From: Lachnospiraceae bacterium
GTDB lineage: Bacteria; Bacillota; Clostridia; Lachnospirales; Lachnospiraceae
Assembly (NCBI GenBank): GCA_017432565.1
Contig: JAFRIW010000032.1
Location: forward strand, 17,638 to 81,637
Direction: 5' to 3'
Length of the DNA stretch: 64,000 bases
Below are positions 49,060 to 57,668 of the stretch, piece by piece (within the stretch, counting starts at the first letter, position 1; each line of letters begins with the position of its first letter). Position numbers and translations under genes: made by a program. Below the pieces are notes generated by a model. The model was not told where the DNA came from. It saw nothing but the letters and a program-made list of their open reading frames with translations, and ran no database searches.

Positions 49060-50118
49060 ATGAAGATGCAGCCCATGCAGAAAGGCGCTTTCATGCGCGG
49101 TCTGGACCATATGATTATCAAAGAAATTCCCACGCCTTCGGCAGGCGCAGGGAAGGTCGTCGTTTCTCTTGAATACGTCGGCATCTGCGGCAGTGATGTT
49201 CACTATTTCCACAGCGGCCGGATCGGCGATTATATCGTAGACCTGGACAGTGACTACATGCTCGGCCATGAGTGCGCCGGCACCGTTGTCGAAGTCGGCG
49301 AGGGCGTCACTGATCTGAAGGTCGGCGACAAGGTCGCCATTGAGCCCGGACACACCTGCGGCAAATGCGAATTCTGTAAAGCAGGACTTTACAACCTGTG
49401 CCCGGACGTCATCTTCCTTGCGACACCGCCGGTTCAGGGCTGCAATATGGAATACATTGAATATCCGGCCGACTGGTGCTTCAAACTGCCGGACAACATG
49501 ACTACGAAGGAAGGCGCGCTGATTGAGCCGCTCTCAGTCGGCTTCCACGCCGCGAACCAGGCGGACGTGCAGGTCGGCGATACGGTCGTGATTCTGGGCA
49601 GCGGCTGCATCGGCCTGGTCACACTCCTCTCCAGCAAGGCACACGGCGCAGGCAAAATCATCGTCGCGGATCTGGTGGATGCGCGCCTTCAGAAGGCGCT
49701 GGAGCTGGGCGCGGACTATGTCATCAACAGTAAAGAGGTGGATGCGCTCGCCGAGATCAGCCGCCTGACGGACGGCAAGGGCGCGGACAAGGTCTTTGAG
49801 ACCGCCGGCTCCCCCGTCACGATCGCGCAGACTGCTTTTGCCGTGAAGCGCGGCGGCACCATCTGCCTGGTCGGTCTCTCCTCCCAGAGCGAAATCACCT
49901 ACAACTTCTCCCAGATCATGGACAAAGAAGCAAAGATTGTCTCCGTCTTCCGCTATCGCAACATCTATCCGAAGGCCATCGCCGCCGTCGCGAAAGGCGC
50001 GATCGACGTGAAGAAGATCGTGACGCACGAGTTCGATCTGGACCACATCCAGGAGGCGTACGACGAGGCCGTAAACAACAAGACCGATCTCGTAAAGGCC
50101 GTGATCAAAATCAAGTAA
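49060..50118 (+). CDS. Zinc-dependent dehydrogenase, sorbitol/xylitol-dehydrogenase-like
   Basis: 352-aa MDR-family polyol dehydrogenase. Catalytic zinc Cys43 in GICGSDVHYFHSG, GHECAG, structural zinc loop GHTCGKCEFCKAGLYNLC (four Cys), Rossmann motif VVILGSGCIGLVTLL and the SDH landmark PLSVGFHAANQA are present. It interconverts a polyol or sugar acid with a keto-sugar using NAD. The start at 49060 follows AAGGAGGAACAG; the open frame upstream of it is not family sequence. It lies beside kduI and pectinase genes, so a uronate-derived substrate (for example a tagaturonate- or fructuronate-type) is possible but unproven. Confidence 0.88.
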   Translation: MKMQPMQKGAFMRGLDHMIIKEIPTPSAGAGKVVVSLEYVGICGSDVHYFHSGRIGDYIVDLDSDYMLGHECAGTVVEVGEGVTDLKVGDKVAIEPGHTCGKCEFCKAGLYNLCPDVIFLATPPVQGCNMEYIEYPADWCFKLPDNMTTKEGALIEPLSVGFHAANQADVQVGDTVVILGSGCIGLVTLLSSKAHGAGKIIVADLVDARLQKALELGADYVINSKEVDALAEISRLTDGKGADKVFETAGSPVTIAQTAFAVKRGGTICLVGLSSQSEITYNFSQIMDKEAKIVSVFRYRNIYPKAIAAVAKGAIDVKKIVTHEFDLDHIQEAYDEAVNNKTDLVKAVIKIK

Positions 50119-50184
50119 GCGCCGAAGCATCGGGGAGACGGACGTTTTCCGTCCGGCCGGATTTTGGCTTAAGACGAAAAAAAG

Positions 50185-50219
50185 CCCTGCGGAACCGTCT
50201 GGCGGAACCGCAGGGTTTT
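50185..50219. terminator. Bidirectional terminator between convergent dehydrogenase and kduI
   Basis: CCCTGCGG (50185-50192) and CCGCAGGG (50208-50215) with TTTT after it on the plus strand and CTTTTTTT after it on the minus strand. It lies between two convergent stop codons. Confidence 0.9.
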
Positions 50220-50276
50220 GTTATTCAGCTGTCACAGCCGGCTTTTTAACACATTCGCCGGATCTTACATCAGGTC

Positions 50277-51143
50277 TTACAGCAGATCCTGCATCCGGAC
50301 ATCGTCCATGTCGTCAAAATCCTGATTCTCTCCGACCATGCCCCAGATGAAGGTGTAGTTGCGGGAGCCGCTGCCGGAATGAATCGACCACGACGGGGAG
50401 ATGACGGCCTGCTCGTTGCGCATGACGATGTGGCGGGTCTCCTGCGGCTCGCCCATGTAGTGCATGACGAAGGCGTCCTCCGGAAGGTCAAAATACAGAT
50501 AGACTTCCATGCGTCGGTCATGTGTGTGGCACGGCATTGTGTTCCAGACACTGCCGGGCTCCAGGTGCGTCATGCCCATCTCCAGCTGGCAGCTTTCCAC
50601 CTGACCGGGCAGAATGTACTTGTTGATCGTGCGGTGGTTGGAATCCTCGAGGCACCCCAGCTCCTTTTTGTTCTCAGGCAGAATCTCGACGTCATAGGAG
50701 AACTCCGCCTTCTTATCCTTCAGAATGCGCTTGGTGGGATAGGTCATGTGCGCGGGACCGCTGCACATATAGAATTTGGCAGGGTTCGAGGCGTCTGCAC
50801 TCGCAAAGGAGATGTCCTTTGTCCCTCTTCCGATGTACATGCCGTCGCGCGCACCGATTTCATAGGTCACACCGTCCGCGATGATTATGCCGTCGCCGCC
50901 GATGTTGATGACACCCAACTCTCTTCTCTCCAAAAAGTACTTTGCGCGCAGCTCGTCGCCTGCCTCCAGCTTCAGCGCTTTGGAGACCGGCATCGCGCCG
51001 CCGAAAATGATGCGGTCGATGTGGCTGTACACCAGTTTGATCTCGTCCTCAAAAAAGACCTGTTCCACCAGGAATTCTTCTCTCAGACGCTCTGTGGTAT
51101 AGTGTTTCACGTCCTTCGGGGATGCTGCTGTTCTCAGTTCCAT
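50277..51143 (-). CDS. kduI: 5-dehydro-4-deoxy-D-glucuronate isomerase
   Basis: 288-aa cupin-fold zinc isomerase that converts DHU to 3-deoxy-D-glycero-2,5-hexodiulosonate, the substrate of KduD. Zinc ligands are His206, His208 and Glu213 in [11 protein letters not shown] and His255 in SWSIHSG. The N-terminal [19 protein letters not shown] and [11 protein letters not shown] segments are typical. AAGGAGGAATCGAG precedes the ATG. It has its own extended -10 promoter behind the GH28 gene. It duplicates the predicted activity of the RpiB-like protein at 43.3 kb with an unrelated fold. Confidence 0.96.
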   Translation of the reverse strand: MELRTAASPKDVKHYTTERLREEFLVEQVFFEDEIKLVYSHIDRIIFGGAMPVSKALKLEAGDELRAKYFLERRELGVINIGGDGIIIADGVTYEIGARDGMYIGRGTKDISFASADASNPAKFYMCSGPAHMTYPTKRILKDKKAEFSYDVEILPENKKELGCLEDSNHRTINKYILPGQVESCQLEMGMTHLEPGSVWNTMPCHTHDRRMEVYLYFDLPEDAFVMHYMGEPQETRHIVMRNEQAVISPSWSIHSGSGSRNYTFIWGMVGENQDFDDMDDVRMQDLL

Positions 51144-51206
51144 GTCTCGATTCCTCCTTTATATCTCTGTCAGCCGCTGAACGGGCTGTCCTGCTTCTGA
51201 TTCAAT

Positions 51207-51215
51207 ATTATAACA
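51207..51215 (-). promoter_or_regulatory. Extended -10 promoter of kduI
   Basis: On the minus strand TGTTATAAT (TGn plus TATAAT, hexamer at 51207-51212) without a good -35, placed ~64 bp upstream of the kduI ATG and just after the GH28 stop codon. Confidence 0.55.
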
Positions 51216-51222
51216 GACTTTA

Positions 51223-52794
51223 TCACCGGTACTGCAGGTTTTCCGTCCGGACACTCTCCACACCGATCAGCTCCGGCTCCGTGTCCGCCGCGCCGGCGAT
51301 CGTCAGATCCTTCAGGATCACTTCTTTCACATTGCGCAGATAAATGCTGCGGCCGCTCAGCTTCGGGAAGTTGTCCATCATGACCGGCACCTGCGGCGTT
51401 CTCTCCTCTTCCGGCAGAAATTCAACGCTGATGTTTTCGAGCTCGATCTTTTCAATCGGCTGCTCCGGCAGACCGTACGCGCAGACAAAAGAGGCGTCCG
51501 CGCCGGTGACAGTCACATCCCGGATGACGATCGGCCCGATTACAGGCGTCCTGTCGTCCACCGGATGGGACTCCTGGTCCTGCACATAATCGCTGTGTCC
51601 GTCGGGGTCGCAGAAATAGAACATGTTGACGGTCATCGCCATATGGACGCGGTTCATCCGGATCTTCTCAAAGACCAGCCCGCCCAGGTAGGAGCGGTCC
51701 CCGCGTCCGCGCCGGGTTTTGATCCGCACACCGCGGTCCGTCCCGTCAAAGATGCAGCGTGTAATATGCACGTTTTCCACGCCGCCGGCGACCTCGCTGC
51801 CGACGGTCACACTGCCGTGTCCCCGCTCAAACAGGCAGTTGCGGATCTCGACGCCGTCTGTTCTCACGAAATGATAACGGCTCATATACAGCTTGCCGCT
51901 CTTAATGGCGACGCAGTCGTCGCCGACCGAAATTTTGGTCCCGAGCAGCAGCACATCGCGGCAGCTCTCCGGATCAAAACCGTCCGTGTTCGGAGAATCG
52001 GACGGATTCCAGATCGTCAGATTATAGAAGCTGATATGGTCGCAGTAGTACGGATGGACCGTCCAGCACGGTGAATTGCGCACCGTCACACCCTGCATCC
52101 GCACGTTTTCGCTGTGGGCGATAAAAACCGCGTTCGGGCGCCACGCGATGCGGCGCACCTTGGCATTCTCCCACCAGTCGCCGGCCTCTGCGTTGCCGTC
52201 GATCACACCGTTTCCGATGATATCCACGTCATGCAGGCCGATGCCGGTAATCAGGCCGGCAAAGCTGTCCAGCGGGTTGCCCTCCCAGGTCCCAAAATTG
52301 TACTCACTCTTCTCGTCAGTCCCCTGCACCATGCCGGGCAGAATCGGATAGTGATTCCGGTCCGGATCGCCCAGCAGCACAGCGCCTTCTTCGAGAAGCA
52401 GCGTGCTCTCGCTCTTTAAAAACAGCGGCAGCGTGAAATAGACGCCCTTCGGGACACGCACGGTCCCATACTGCGGGCACGCGTAGATCGCCGCCTGCAG
52501 CGCCGCCGTGTCATTGCTCACGCCGTCGCCCTTCACACCGAATGCACGCACGTCCAGCAGGACGCTCTCCCACTTTGTCCGGAAAGACTTCGTCTGCTCC
52601 TGTCCCTCACAGCGCACCGTCAGCTCATAATCCGTGTCGGGCTGCAGTCCCTGCAGGCTCAGCACGTTCCGCTCGTCCCGCAGGACCTCTTCCCCGTTCA
52701 GGAGCACCGTGACCGGCTCGCCGCAGTACGGTACGTCCCGGTCCAGCTCAATGGTCACGCTTCGGCAAAATATGGCTCTGATCTCGAAATTCAT
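51223..52794 (-). CDS. GH28 polygalacturonase-like enzyme, cytoplasmic
   Basis: ~523-aa protein. Residues ~1-75 form a fibronectin-III-like beta domain (VLSLQGLQPDTDYELTVRC), followed by the right-handed beta-helix pectinase domain starting at DVRAFGVKGDGVSNDTAALQ. GH28 catalytic blocks are complete: NTDGFDPESC, VGDDCVAIKSG, RGHGSVTVGSE and RGVRIKTRRGRGG-like (RGVRIKTRRGRGD). There is no signal peptide, unlike secreted pectinases, so exo-cleavage of imported galacturonides is likely. I start at ATG 52794, 8 nt after AAGGGTGG, and not at GTG 52806, where the site would overlap the start. It follows the GH105 gene by 32 bp. Confidence 0.9.
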   Translation of the reverse strand: MNFEIRAIFCRSVTIELDRDVPYCGEPVTVLLNGEEVLRDERNVLSLQGLQPDTDYELTVRCEGQEQTKSFRTKWESVLLDVRAFGVKGDGVSNDTAALQAAIYACPQYGTVRVPKGVYFTLPLFLKSESTLLLEEGAVLLGDPDRNHYPILPGMVQGTDEKSEYNFGTWEGNPLDSFAGLITGIGLHDVDIIGNGVIDGNAEAGDWWENAKVRRIAWRPNAVFIAHSENVRMQGVTVRNSPCWTVHPYYCDHISFYNLTIWNPSDSPNTDGFDPESCRDVLLLGTKISVGDDCVAIKSGKLYMSRYHFVRTDGVEIRNCLFERGHGSVTVGSEVAGGVENVHITRCIFDGTDRGVRIKTRRGRGDRSYLGGLVFEKIRMNRVHMAMTVNMFYFCDPDGHSDYVQDQESHPVDDRTPVIGPIVIRDVTVTGADASFVCAYGLPEQPIEKIELENISVEFLPEEERTPQVPVMMDNFPKLSGRSIYLRNVKEVILKDLTIAGAADTEPELIGVESVRTENLQYR

Positions 52795-52826
52795 GGATAC
52801 CACCACCCTTTTCGGACTTTTTGACC

Positions 52827-54053
52827 TTATCTCTCCCCGCTTCTGCGGAGCAGTTCCGTGTAGGCCAGAATGAACGGCGCCGTTCCCTTTGCCTCATTCT
52901 GTACGACCGGCTCGTTGAAATAGTACGAGACGGATCCGTCGCGCTGTGCCTTTCCGCCGAGTCCGCCCACCAGGCAGATTCCGCCCAGTCCCAGCGTACC
53001 GTCCGGATTTTCGATCAGATAATTATGTGTTATGCCGTTGAAGGCGCGCTCTCCCGCCGCGGCAAAACGCTCGGGAAGATAACCGAGGCGCACAGCCTTC
53101 AGCAGCGCATAGGCGATCAGCGCGGTGCCTGACGTCTCCAGATAGTTGCCCTTCACGTCGCCCGCGGCGCGGGTGTGATCCTTACAGAAGCTGTCCCGCG
53201 CGCTGCACAGTCCGTCTTCGCTGCAGGACAGATCCGGACGGTTGACCACCTGCCAGAACATCCCGCTCCTGTCCTGTACCTTCAGGAGCGCCTCCGCCAG
53301 ATCCTTCAGGATCTTCTGCAGATAGCGGTACTCATAATAGAGCGACTCGTCGATCGCCTCCGCCGTCTCGACCAGCGCCGTGATAAACCAGCCGATCGCC
53401 CGCAGCCAGAAATTCTCTGACAGGCCGGTTTCGGGATCTGCCCAGAACATCTGACGGGACTCGTCGTAGGCGTGATAATACAGCCCGCTCTCCGGGTCGC
53501 GCATGATCCGCTCCACATTGACGAACTGCCGGAAGCTGTCCTCGCATCCGCGCATTTTGTTGAACAGCGTCTCATAGCGCATATAGAAAGGCTGCGCCAT
53601 GTACAGGCCGTCGAGCCACACCTGGTACGGATAGATATCTTTGTGCCAGAAATTGCCCTCTTTAGTCCGGGGCATGATATCCAGCTGGTGCCGGACTGTA
53701 TCGATCGCGCGGCGGTATTTTTCTTTTCCGGTCAGCGCATAGAGCGTGAACAGATTGCTGGCGGTGTTGACATTGTCCAGATTTTTCTCTTCCGGATCAT
53801 AGGTCAGGATCTGACCGTCCTCCTGAACGAACCAGTTCACGAACGCGTCGGCAAAATCAAGATACCGCTGCTCCTTCGTATAGTCGTACAGATTCAGGAT
53901 CGCACTGATCATGCATCCGTCGATGTAATTCCACTTGTTCGGTTTGCCGGCGCGGATCATCTCCATGTTCCACATCGGGGCTTCCGCGCTGGAATTTGCA
54001 AGCAGATAGTCAATATAGCGCCGGATCCTGCTGTTCATTTCATCACTTAACAT
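52827..54053 (-). CDS. GH105 unsaturated rhamnogalacturonyl/galacturonyl hydrolase
   Basis: 408-aa alpha6/alpha6-barrel hydrolase that removes the unsaturated galacturonate left by pectate or rhamnogalacturonan lyases, giving DHU. Motifs include PYQVWLDGLYMAQPFY with Asp148 in the position of the catalytic Asp of Bacillus YteR, GLSENFWLRAIGWF, and ETSGTALIAYALLKA. There is no signal peptide. AGGAGATGAGAAG precedes the ATG at 54053. It lies in one operon with the upstream sugar isomerase and the downstream GH28. Confidence 0.93.
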   Translation of the reverse strand: MLSDEMNSRIRRYIDYLLANSSAEAPMWNMEMIRAGKPNKWNYIDGCMISAILNLYDYTKEQRYLDFADAFVNWFVQEDGQILTYDPEEKNLDNVNTASNLFTLYALTGKEKYRRAIDTVRHQLDIMPRTKEGNFWHKDIYPYQVWLDGLYMAQPFYMRYETLFNKMRGCEDSFRQFVNVERIMRDPESGLYYHAYDESRQMFWADPETGLSENFWLRAIGWFITALVETAEAIDESLYYEYRYLQKILKDLAEALLKVQDRSGMFWQVVNRPDLSCSEDGLCSARDSFCKDHTRAAGDVKGNYLETSGTALIAYALLKAVRLGYLPERFAAAGERAFNGITHNYLIENPDGTLGLGGICLVGGLGGKAQRDGSVSYYFNEPVVQNEAKGTAPFILAYTELLRRSGER

Positions 54054-54096
54054 CTTCTCATCTCCTAAGGGGTGAAACCGGCTCTGCGCTGCGTTC

Positions 54097-54152
54097 TACA
54101 GCATCAGATCCTCCGGGGATCCCGGTGCCGCATTTACAGCATCAGGTCCTCC
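54097..54152. repeat. 18-bp direct repeat including the sugar isomerase 3' end
   Basis: TACAGCATCAGATCCTCC (54097-54114) and TACAGCATCAGGTCCTCC (54135-54152), one mismatch, 38-bp period. The right copy holds the stop codon and last codons of the isomerase gene; the left copy is intergenic. Confidence 0.85.
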
Positions 54153-54997
54153 AGGTACCTCCGCGCCGCTTCCGCGTTGTCCGGCTTCGTGTCCTCCAGC
54201 GTCGCGTGAATATACGGCTTTGTCTTCGCAAAGCGGATGATCTCCCTGTAATCCATGACGCCCTTGCCGCAGGCCAGGCTCTTCAGCTCGGGCTGCCCGT
54301 TGTCGTCGACGACCGGGATATAATCCTTCATGTGAATGACCATAATCTCTTTAGCCAGAAGGTCGATGGCCTCCCCGATGACCTCGTCGCGCTGCTCCAC
54401 ATTGTCCGGATGCAGCAGGTTCACCGGGTCAAAAATGATCTGCAGGTTCGGCGACGCGATCTCGTCCAGCACCTGACGGGCTCTTTTCGCGTTCCAGACG
54501 ATATGCTTATAGACCGGCTCGATCGCCAGGATGACGCCGTATTTCTCCGCATCCTTCACGACCGGTCTCAGATTTTCGATAAAAATACGCAGTGCCTCTT
54601 CGCTGTGGCAGGCTTCTTTGTCATAGCGGTACGCTGCGTTCGGTGCGCCGGTCTCCGTGCCGACGACACCCGCTCCCAGAAGAGATGCGAAGCGCAGATG
54701 TGCGCGATACATCTCCTGAATCTGCGAGCGCTTCTCCGGATCCGGATGTGCCAGATTCAGGTAGCAGCCAAGGACTGCGACATCCAGCCCCTTCTTCTCA
54801 AAAATATGCCGGAGGTGCATGGCGTATCCCGGCGTCAGAATTCCCGGTGTCAGCGGGCAGTCTTTATTGCCTCCCGGCAGGTCGATGACCTTGGACAGTG
54901 CAATGTGTGTGCAGGAAAAGCCCTGCCTGCGGATCTCGTCAATCCGCTCCTCAAACGGCAGTTCTGCCGTGTCGTGAAATCGAATTCCAAGCTGCAT
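54134..54997 (-). CDS. Sugar phosphate isomerase/epimerase (xylose-isomerase-like TIM barrel)
   Basis: 287-aa protein of the AP-endonuclease-2/IolE superfamily, with metal-binding blocks ILAIEPVYKHIVW (Glu), LQIIFDPVNLLHP (Asp), IMVIHMKDYIPV (His/Asp) and HATLEDTKPD (Glu). It isomerises or epimerises a keto-sugar; the substrate is not predictable. It is placed between DUF624 and GH105 genes in a pectin-type operon, so a rhamnose- or uronate-derived sugar is likely. Only two bases separate it from the DUF624 stop codon. Confidence 0.85.
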   Translation of the reverse strand: MQLGIRFHDTAELPFEERIDEIRRQGFSCTHIALSKVIDLPGGNKDCPLTPGILTPGYAMHLRHIFEKKGLDVAVLGCYLNLAHPDPEKRSQIQEMYRAHLRFASLLGAGVVGTETGAPNAAYRYDKEACHSEEALRIFIENLRPVVKDAEKYGVILAIEPVYKHIVWNAKRARQVLDEIASPNLQIIFDPVNLLHPDNVEQRDEVIGEAIDLLAKEIMVIHMKDYIPVVDDNGQPELKSLACGKGVMDYREIIRFAKTKPYIHATLEDTKPDNAEAARRYLEDLML

Positions 54998-54999
54998 GT

Positions 55000-55713
55000 T
55001 TACTCTCCCCTTTCATCAAACATCTTCTTCAGATTTTCCGCAGCCTCGTCCAGTGCCTTTTCCGCCTCTTCTTCAGAGAGCGGTGCGGGCTCCTCCGGCT
55101 TCGGGATATACCGGTTGAAGACGTTGATATAGAAAACGCTCAGCAGATAAGTCAGAAGGCCGACGCCCAGGTTCAGCGTCCAGAAGTTGACGGCGAAGAC
55201 GGTCGTGACATTGAAATACACCACCGCACCGATACTGATCAGAATCAGGATCGTCTCCTTCAGGTTTCTGAACGGCAAAAGGAAGGAGTAAAGAATCGTG
55301 CGGCTGATGGGATTGACGAACTTGCTCTGGATGGCAAAGACATAGGACAGTGAAACCACATAGATCAGCGTAATCGCCCACGCGAGTCCCTGTGCGATCA
55401 TGCCGCCCTGCATGCCGGAGCGGTTCCAGAAGATCAGGCTCACAGCCAGAGCCGCGCCTGCTGCCAGATAGATCAGCCAGATCGCCGTCGCCTGTTTGAA
55501 ATTCTCCTTAAAGGAGTGAAAAAAGTTCACGGTCGGATATCCGTCGTCCGAGTGCAGCTTGCAGCAGCTGTAAATCAGGGCGGTTGTGGATGCTCCGATC
55601 GTGATGATGGGCAAACTGGTGGCTAACCATAAAATGTTTAGCCACCAGCAATAGCCGAGTTTGATAAAGAATCGAAATACCGGATTGTCCGGACTGAAAA
55701 TGCTCTTCAGCAT
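55000..55713 (-). CDS. DUF624 membrane protein (YesV/YteU-type)
   Basis: 237-aa membrane protein with about five helices. It has the family start FSPDNPVFRFFIKLGYCWWLNILWL (partly shown) and YILKS-like interior replaced here by KLHSDDGYPTVNFFHSFKENFKQA. DUF624 proteins nearly always accompany YesO/YtcQ-type oligogalacturonide or rhamnogalacturonide importers, possibly as accessory permease factors; the function is unproven. It starts one base after the stop of the upstream permease gene. The acidic C-terminus (EEPAPLSEEEAEKALDEAAE) is cytoplasmic. Confidence 0.88.
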   Translation of the reverse strand: MLKSIFSPDNPVFRFFIKLGYCWWLNILWLATSLPIITIGASTTALIYSCCKLHSDDGYPTVNFFHSFKENFKQATAIWLIYLAAGAALAVSLIFWNRSGMQGGMIAQGLAWAITLIYVVSLSYVFAIQSKFVNPISRTILYSFLLPFRNLKETILILISIGAVVYFNVTTVFAVNFWTLNLGVGLLTYLLSVFYINVFNRYIPKPEEPAPLSEEEAEKALDEAAENLKKMFDERGE

Positions 55714-55714
55714 A

Positions 55715-56611
55715 TCAACCTTTCACGCCGCCGGCGGAAATACCTTCGACGAACTGATTCTGAGCCGCGAAGAAAACGATGATGCTGGGCAGGATCGAGA
55801 TCAGCGACAGGGCCAGGATCTTGTTCCAGTTGAAGCCTGCATCCGAGTCCATGGACAGCTTGACGAAGATCGTTGCCGGATACTTCGCCGGGGTGTTGAC
55901 GTAAAGCAGCGGTCCCATGAAGTCGTTGGACGACCACATGAATTTGAACAGTGCGCAGGATACAATCGCGGGCATCAGCATCGGAACGATGATCTGAATC
56001 AGAGTCTGCATTACGTTGCAGCCGTCGATGGATGCCGCCTCTTCCAGGTCCTTGGGAACGTTGCGCAGGAACTGGATCAGCATGAAGATGAAGTAGGTCT
56101 CCGTCGCGAACAGTGTCGGCACAACGAGCGGCAGGTACAGTCTGGAACCGATCCATCCGAAGTTGTTGAACATGATGTACTGAGGAACGTTCAGAACGAC
56201 CTGCGGCAGGAACAGCATTGCCATCATGGCACTGAACAGGAGGTCATGTCCCTTGAACTTGAAGCGGCCGAAACCGTAAGCGGTCAGGACAGAGGAAATG
56301 ATGGTGAAGATCACTTCCGGAATGACGTAGGAATAGGTGTTCAGCATTGCTTTCCAGATGTTGATTGCGCCGCCGTAATTCTCCATGGCTGCCTTATAGC
56401 CGTCCAGTGTCGGGTTGAACGGAATCGGGTTCATGGATGTAAAGATTTCATTGTTGTTCTTGAAGGTTGCGCCGACCATCCATACCAGAGGATAAAGCAT
56501 GATGACGCCGACAACGATCAGGACGGTATACCGCAGTACCAGCGAAATAATTCTCTGTCTTCTCAGGTTCGCTTCTGCCTGGGAAAGAGATTTAGTCTGT
56601 GTATTAGCCAT
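55715..56611 (-). CDS. Carbohydrate ABC transporter permease (MalG/YtcP-type)
   Basis: 298-aa permease with six membrane helices. Its EAA loop is DLEEAASIDGCNVMQTLIQIIVPM, and the C-terminus ends FVEGISAGGVKG, typical of the second permease of oligosaccharide importers. It lies 5 bp after the first permease. Neighbouring DUF624, GH105 and GH28 genes point to pectic oligosaccharides as cargo. No ATPase is encoded in the cluster. Confidence 0.94.
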   Translation of the reverse strand: MANTQTKSLSQAEANLRRQRIISLVLRYTVLIVVGVIMLYPLVWMVGATFKNNNEIFTSMNPIPFNPTLDGYKAAMENYGGAINIWKAMLNTYSYVIPEVIFTIISSVLTAYGFGRFKFKGHDLLFSAMMAMLFLPQVVLNVPQYIMFNNFGWIGSRLYLPLVVPTLFATETYFIFMLIQFLRNVPKDLEEAASIDGCNVMQTLIQIIVPMLMPAIVSCALFKFMWSSNDFMGPLLYVNTPAKYPATIFVKLSMDSDAGFNWNKILALSLISILPSIIVFFAAQNQFVEGISAGGVKG

Positions 56612-56616
56612 GATCC

Positions 56617-57507
56617 TTACCTCCCGTCCTCATCTGCGTAATAGACCCAGTGCTTCTGACTCCAGAAGGAAAGCGCTGTGAAGGCCATCAGAATCACGAA
56701 CAGTACCCAGGCCTGTGCACTTGCCTTACCCATCTTGTAGTTCTTGAAAGCGTTGTTGTAAATGAGCAGTGACATCAGTGTTGTCGCATTTCTGGGACCG
56801 CCGGCCGTGATAATGAACGGTCCGTTGAATTCCTGGAATGCCTGCACCAGCTGTGTGATCAGGTTATAGAAAATAACCGGTGTGATCAGCGGTACAGTGA
56901 TGGAGAAGAACTGGCGCCACTTTCCTGCTCCGTCGATGGATGCTGCTTCGTACAGATCCACGGAAACGCCCTTTAAGGCTGCCAGGAAGATAACCATTGC
57001 GGAACCGAACTGCCATACACGAAGGAGACAGATGATGAACAGTGCCCAGTTGGGATCGGACATGAAGTGAACTGCCGGAATGTGGAAAATTGCCAGCAGG
57101 CCGTTGATCAGGCCGTCATCCTTGAACAGTGCCCGCCACAGAACGGCGATTGCAACAGAGCCGCCGAGGATGGAGGGAATGTAGTATGCAGTACGGAAGA
57201 AATTCACACCCTTGATTTTGAAGTTCAGAATGTATGCGATGAAAAGCGCGGCGACCAGCTTGAGCGGAACCGTCATGAATGCATACTTGAAAGTGACGAC
57301 CAGAGCCTTCAGTTCCAGCGGCTTCTGGAAAACGTCGAGGTAGTTCTGCAGCGTGAATGTGGACATACCCTTAAAGAGGTGGAAGTCCGTGAAGCTGTAG
57401 AACAGCGAGGAGGCGAACGGATAAGCCTTGAAGACAAGGAAGCCGATCAGCCACGGGATAATAAAGAGGAATCCCATATTCTCTTTTAAAAATTTGTTCT
57501 TTTTCAA
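56617..57507 (-). CDS. Carbohydrate ABC transporter permease (MalF/YteP-type)
   Basis: 296-aa permease with FLFIIPWLIGFLVFKAYPF at the N-terminus and EAA loop DLYEAASIDGAGKWRQFFSITVP. It is paired with the following permease and separated from the binding-protein gene by 161 bp containing a strong hairpin (57585-57620), which probably sets binding-protein excess. Confidence 0.94.
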   Translation of the reverse strand: MKKNKFLKENMGFLFIIPWLIGFLVFKAYPFASSLFYSFTDFHLFKGMSTFTLQNYLDVFQKPLELKALVVTFKYAFMTVPLKLVAALFIAYILNFKIKGVNFFRTAYYIPSILGGSVAIAVLWRALFKDDGLINGLLAIFHIPAVHFMSDPNWALFIICLLRVWQFGSAMVIFLAALKGVSVDLYEAASIDGAGKWRQFFSITVPLITPVIFYNLITQLVQAFQEFNGPFIITAGGPRNATTLMSLLIYNNAFKNYKMGKASAQAWVLFVILMAFTALSFWSQKHWVYYADEDGR

Positions 57508-57584
57508 ATCTCTGCCCCCACTGTTAAAGTAGATCTGTTAAAAAAGTTTTACTCTGATGTCTTACGTAATGTCTTTCTTAAGCA

Positions 57585-57620
57585 AGTGGCCTGCCGGGGC
57601 AGCAGCCCGGGCAGACCACT
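57585..57620 (-). terminator. Leaky terminator/stability hairpin after binding protein 2
   Basis: On the minus strand AGTGG-T-CTGCC-C-GGGC and its complement GCCC-C-GGCAG-G-CCACT form a 36-nt hairpin ~50 bp past the stop codon. The following TTGCTTAAG is only weakly T-rich, so partial termination or 3'-end protection is likely. Confidence 0.6.
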
Positions 57621-57668
57621 CACTTTTGCGTATGTTTGGAATGCTTATAAGCTATACGTCAGATTGGA

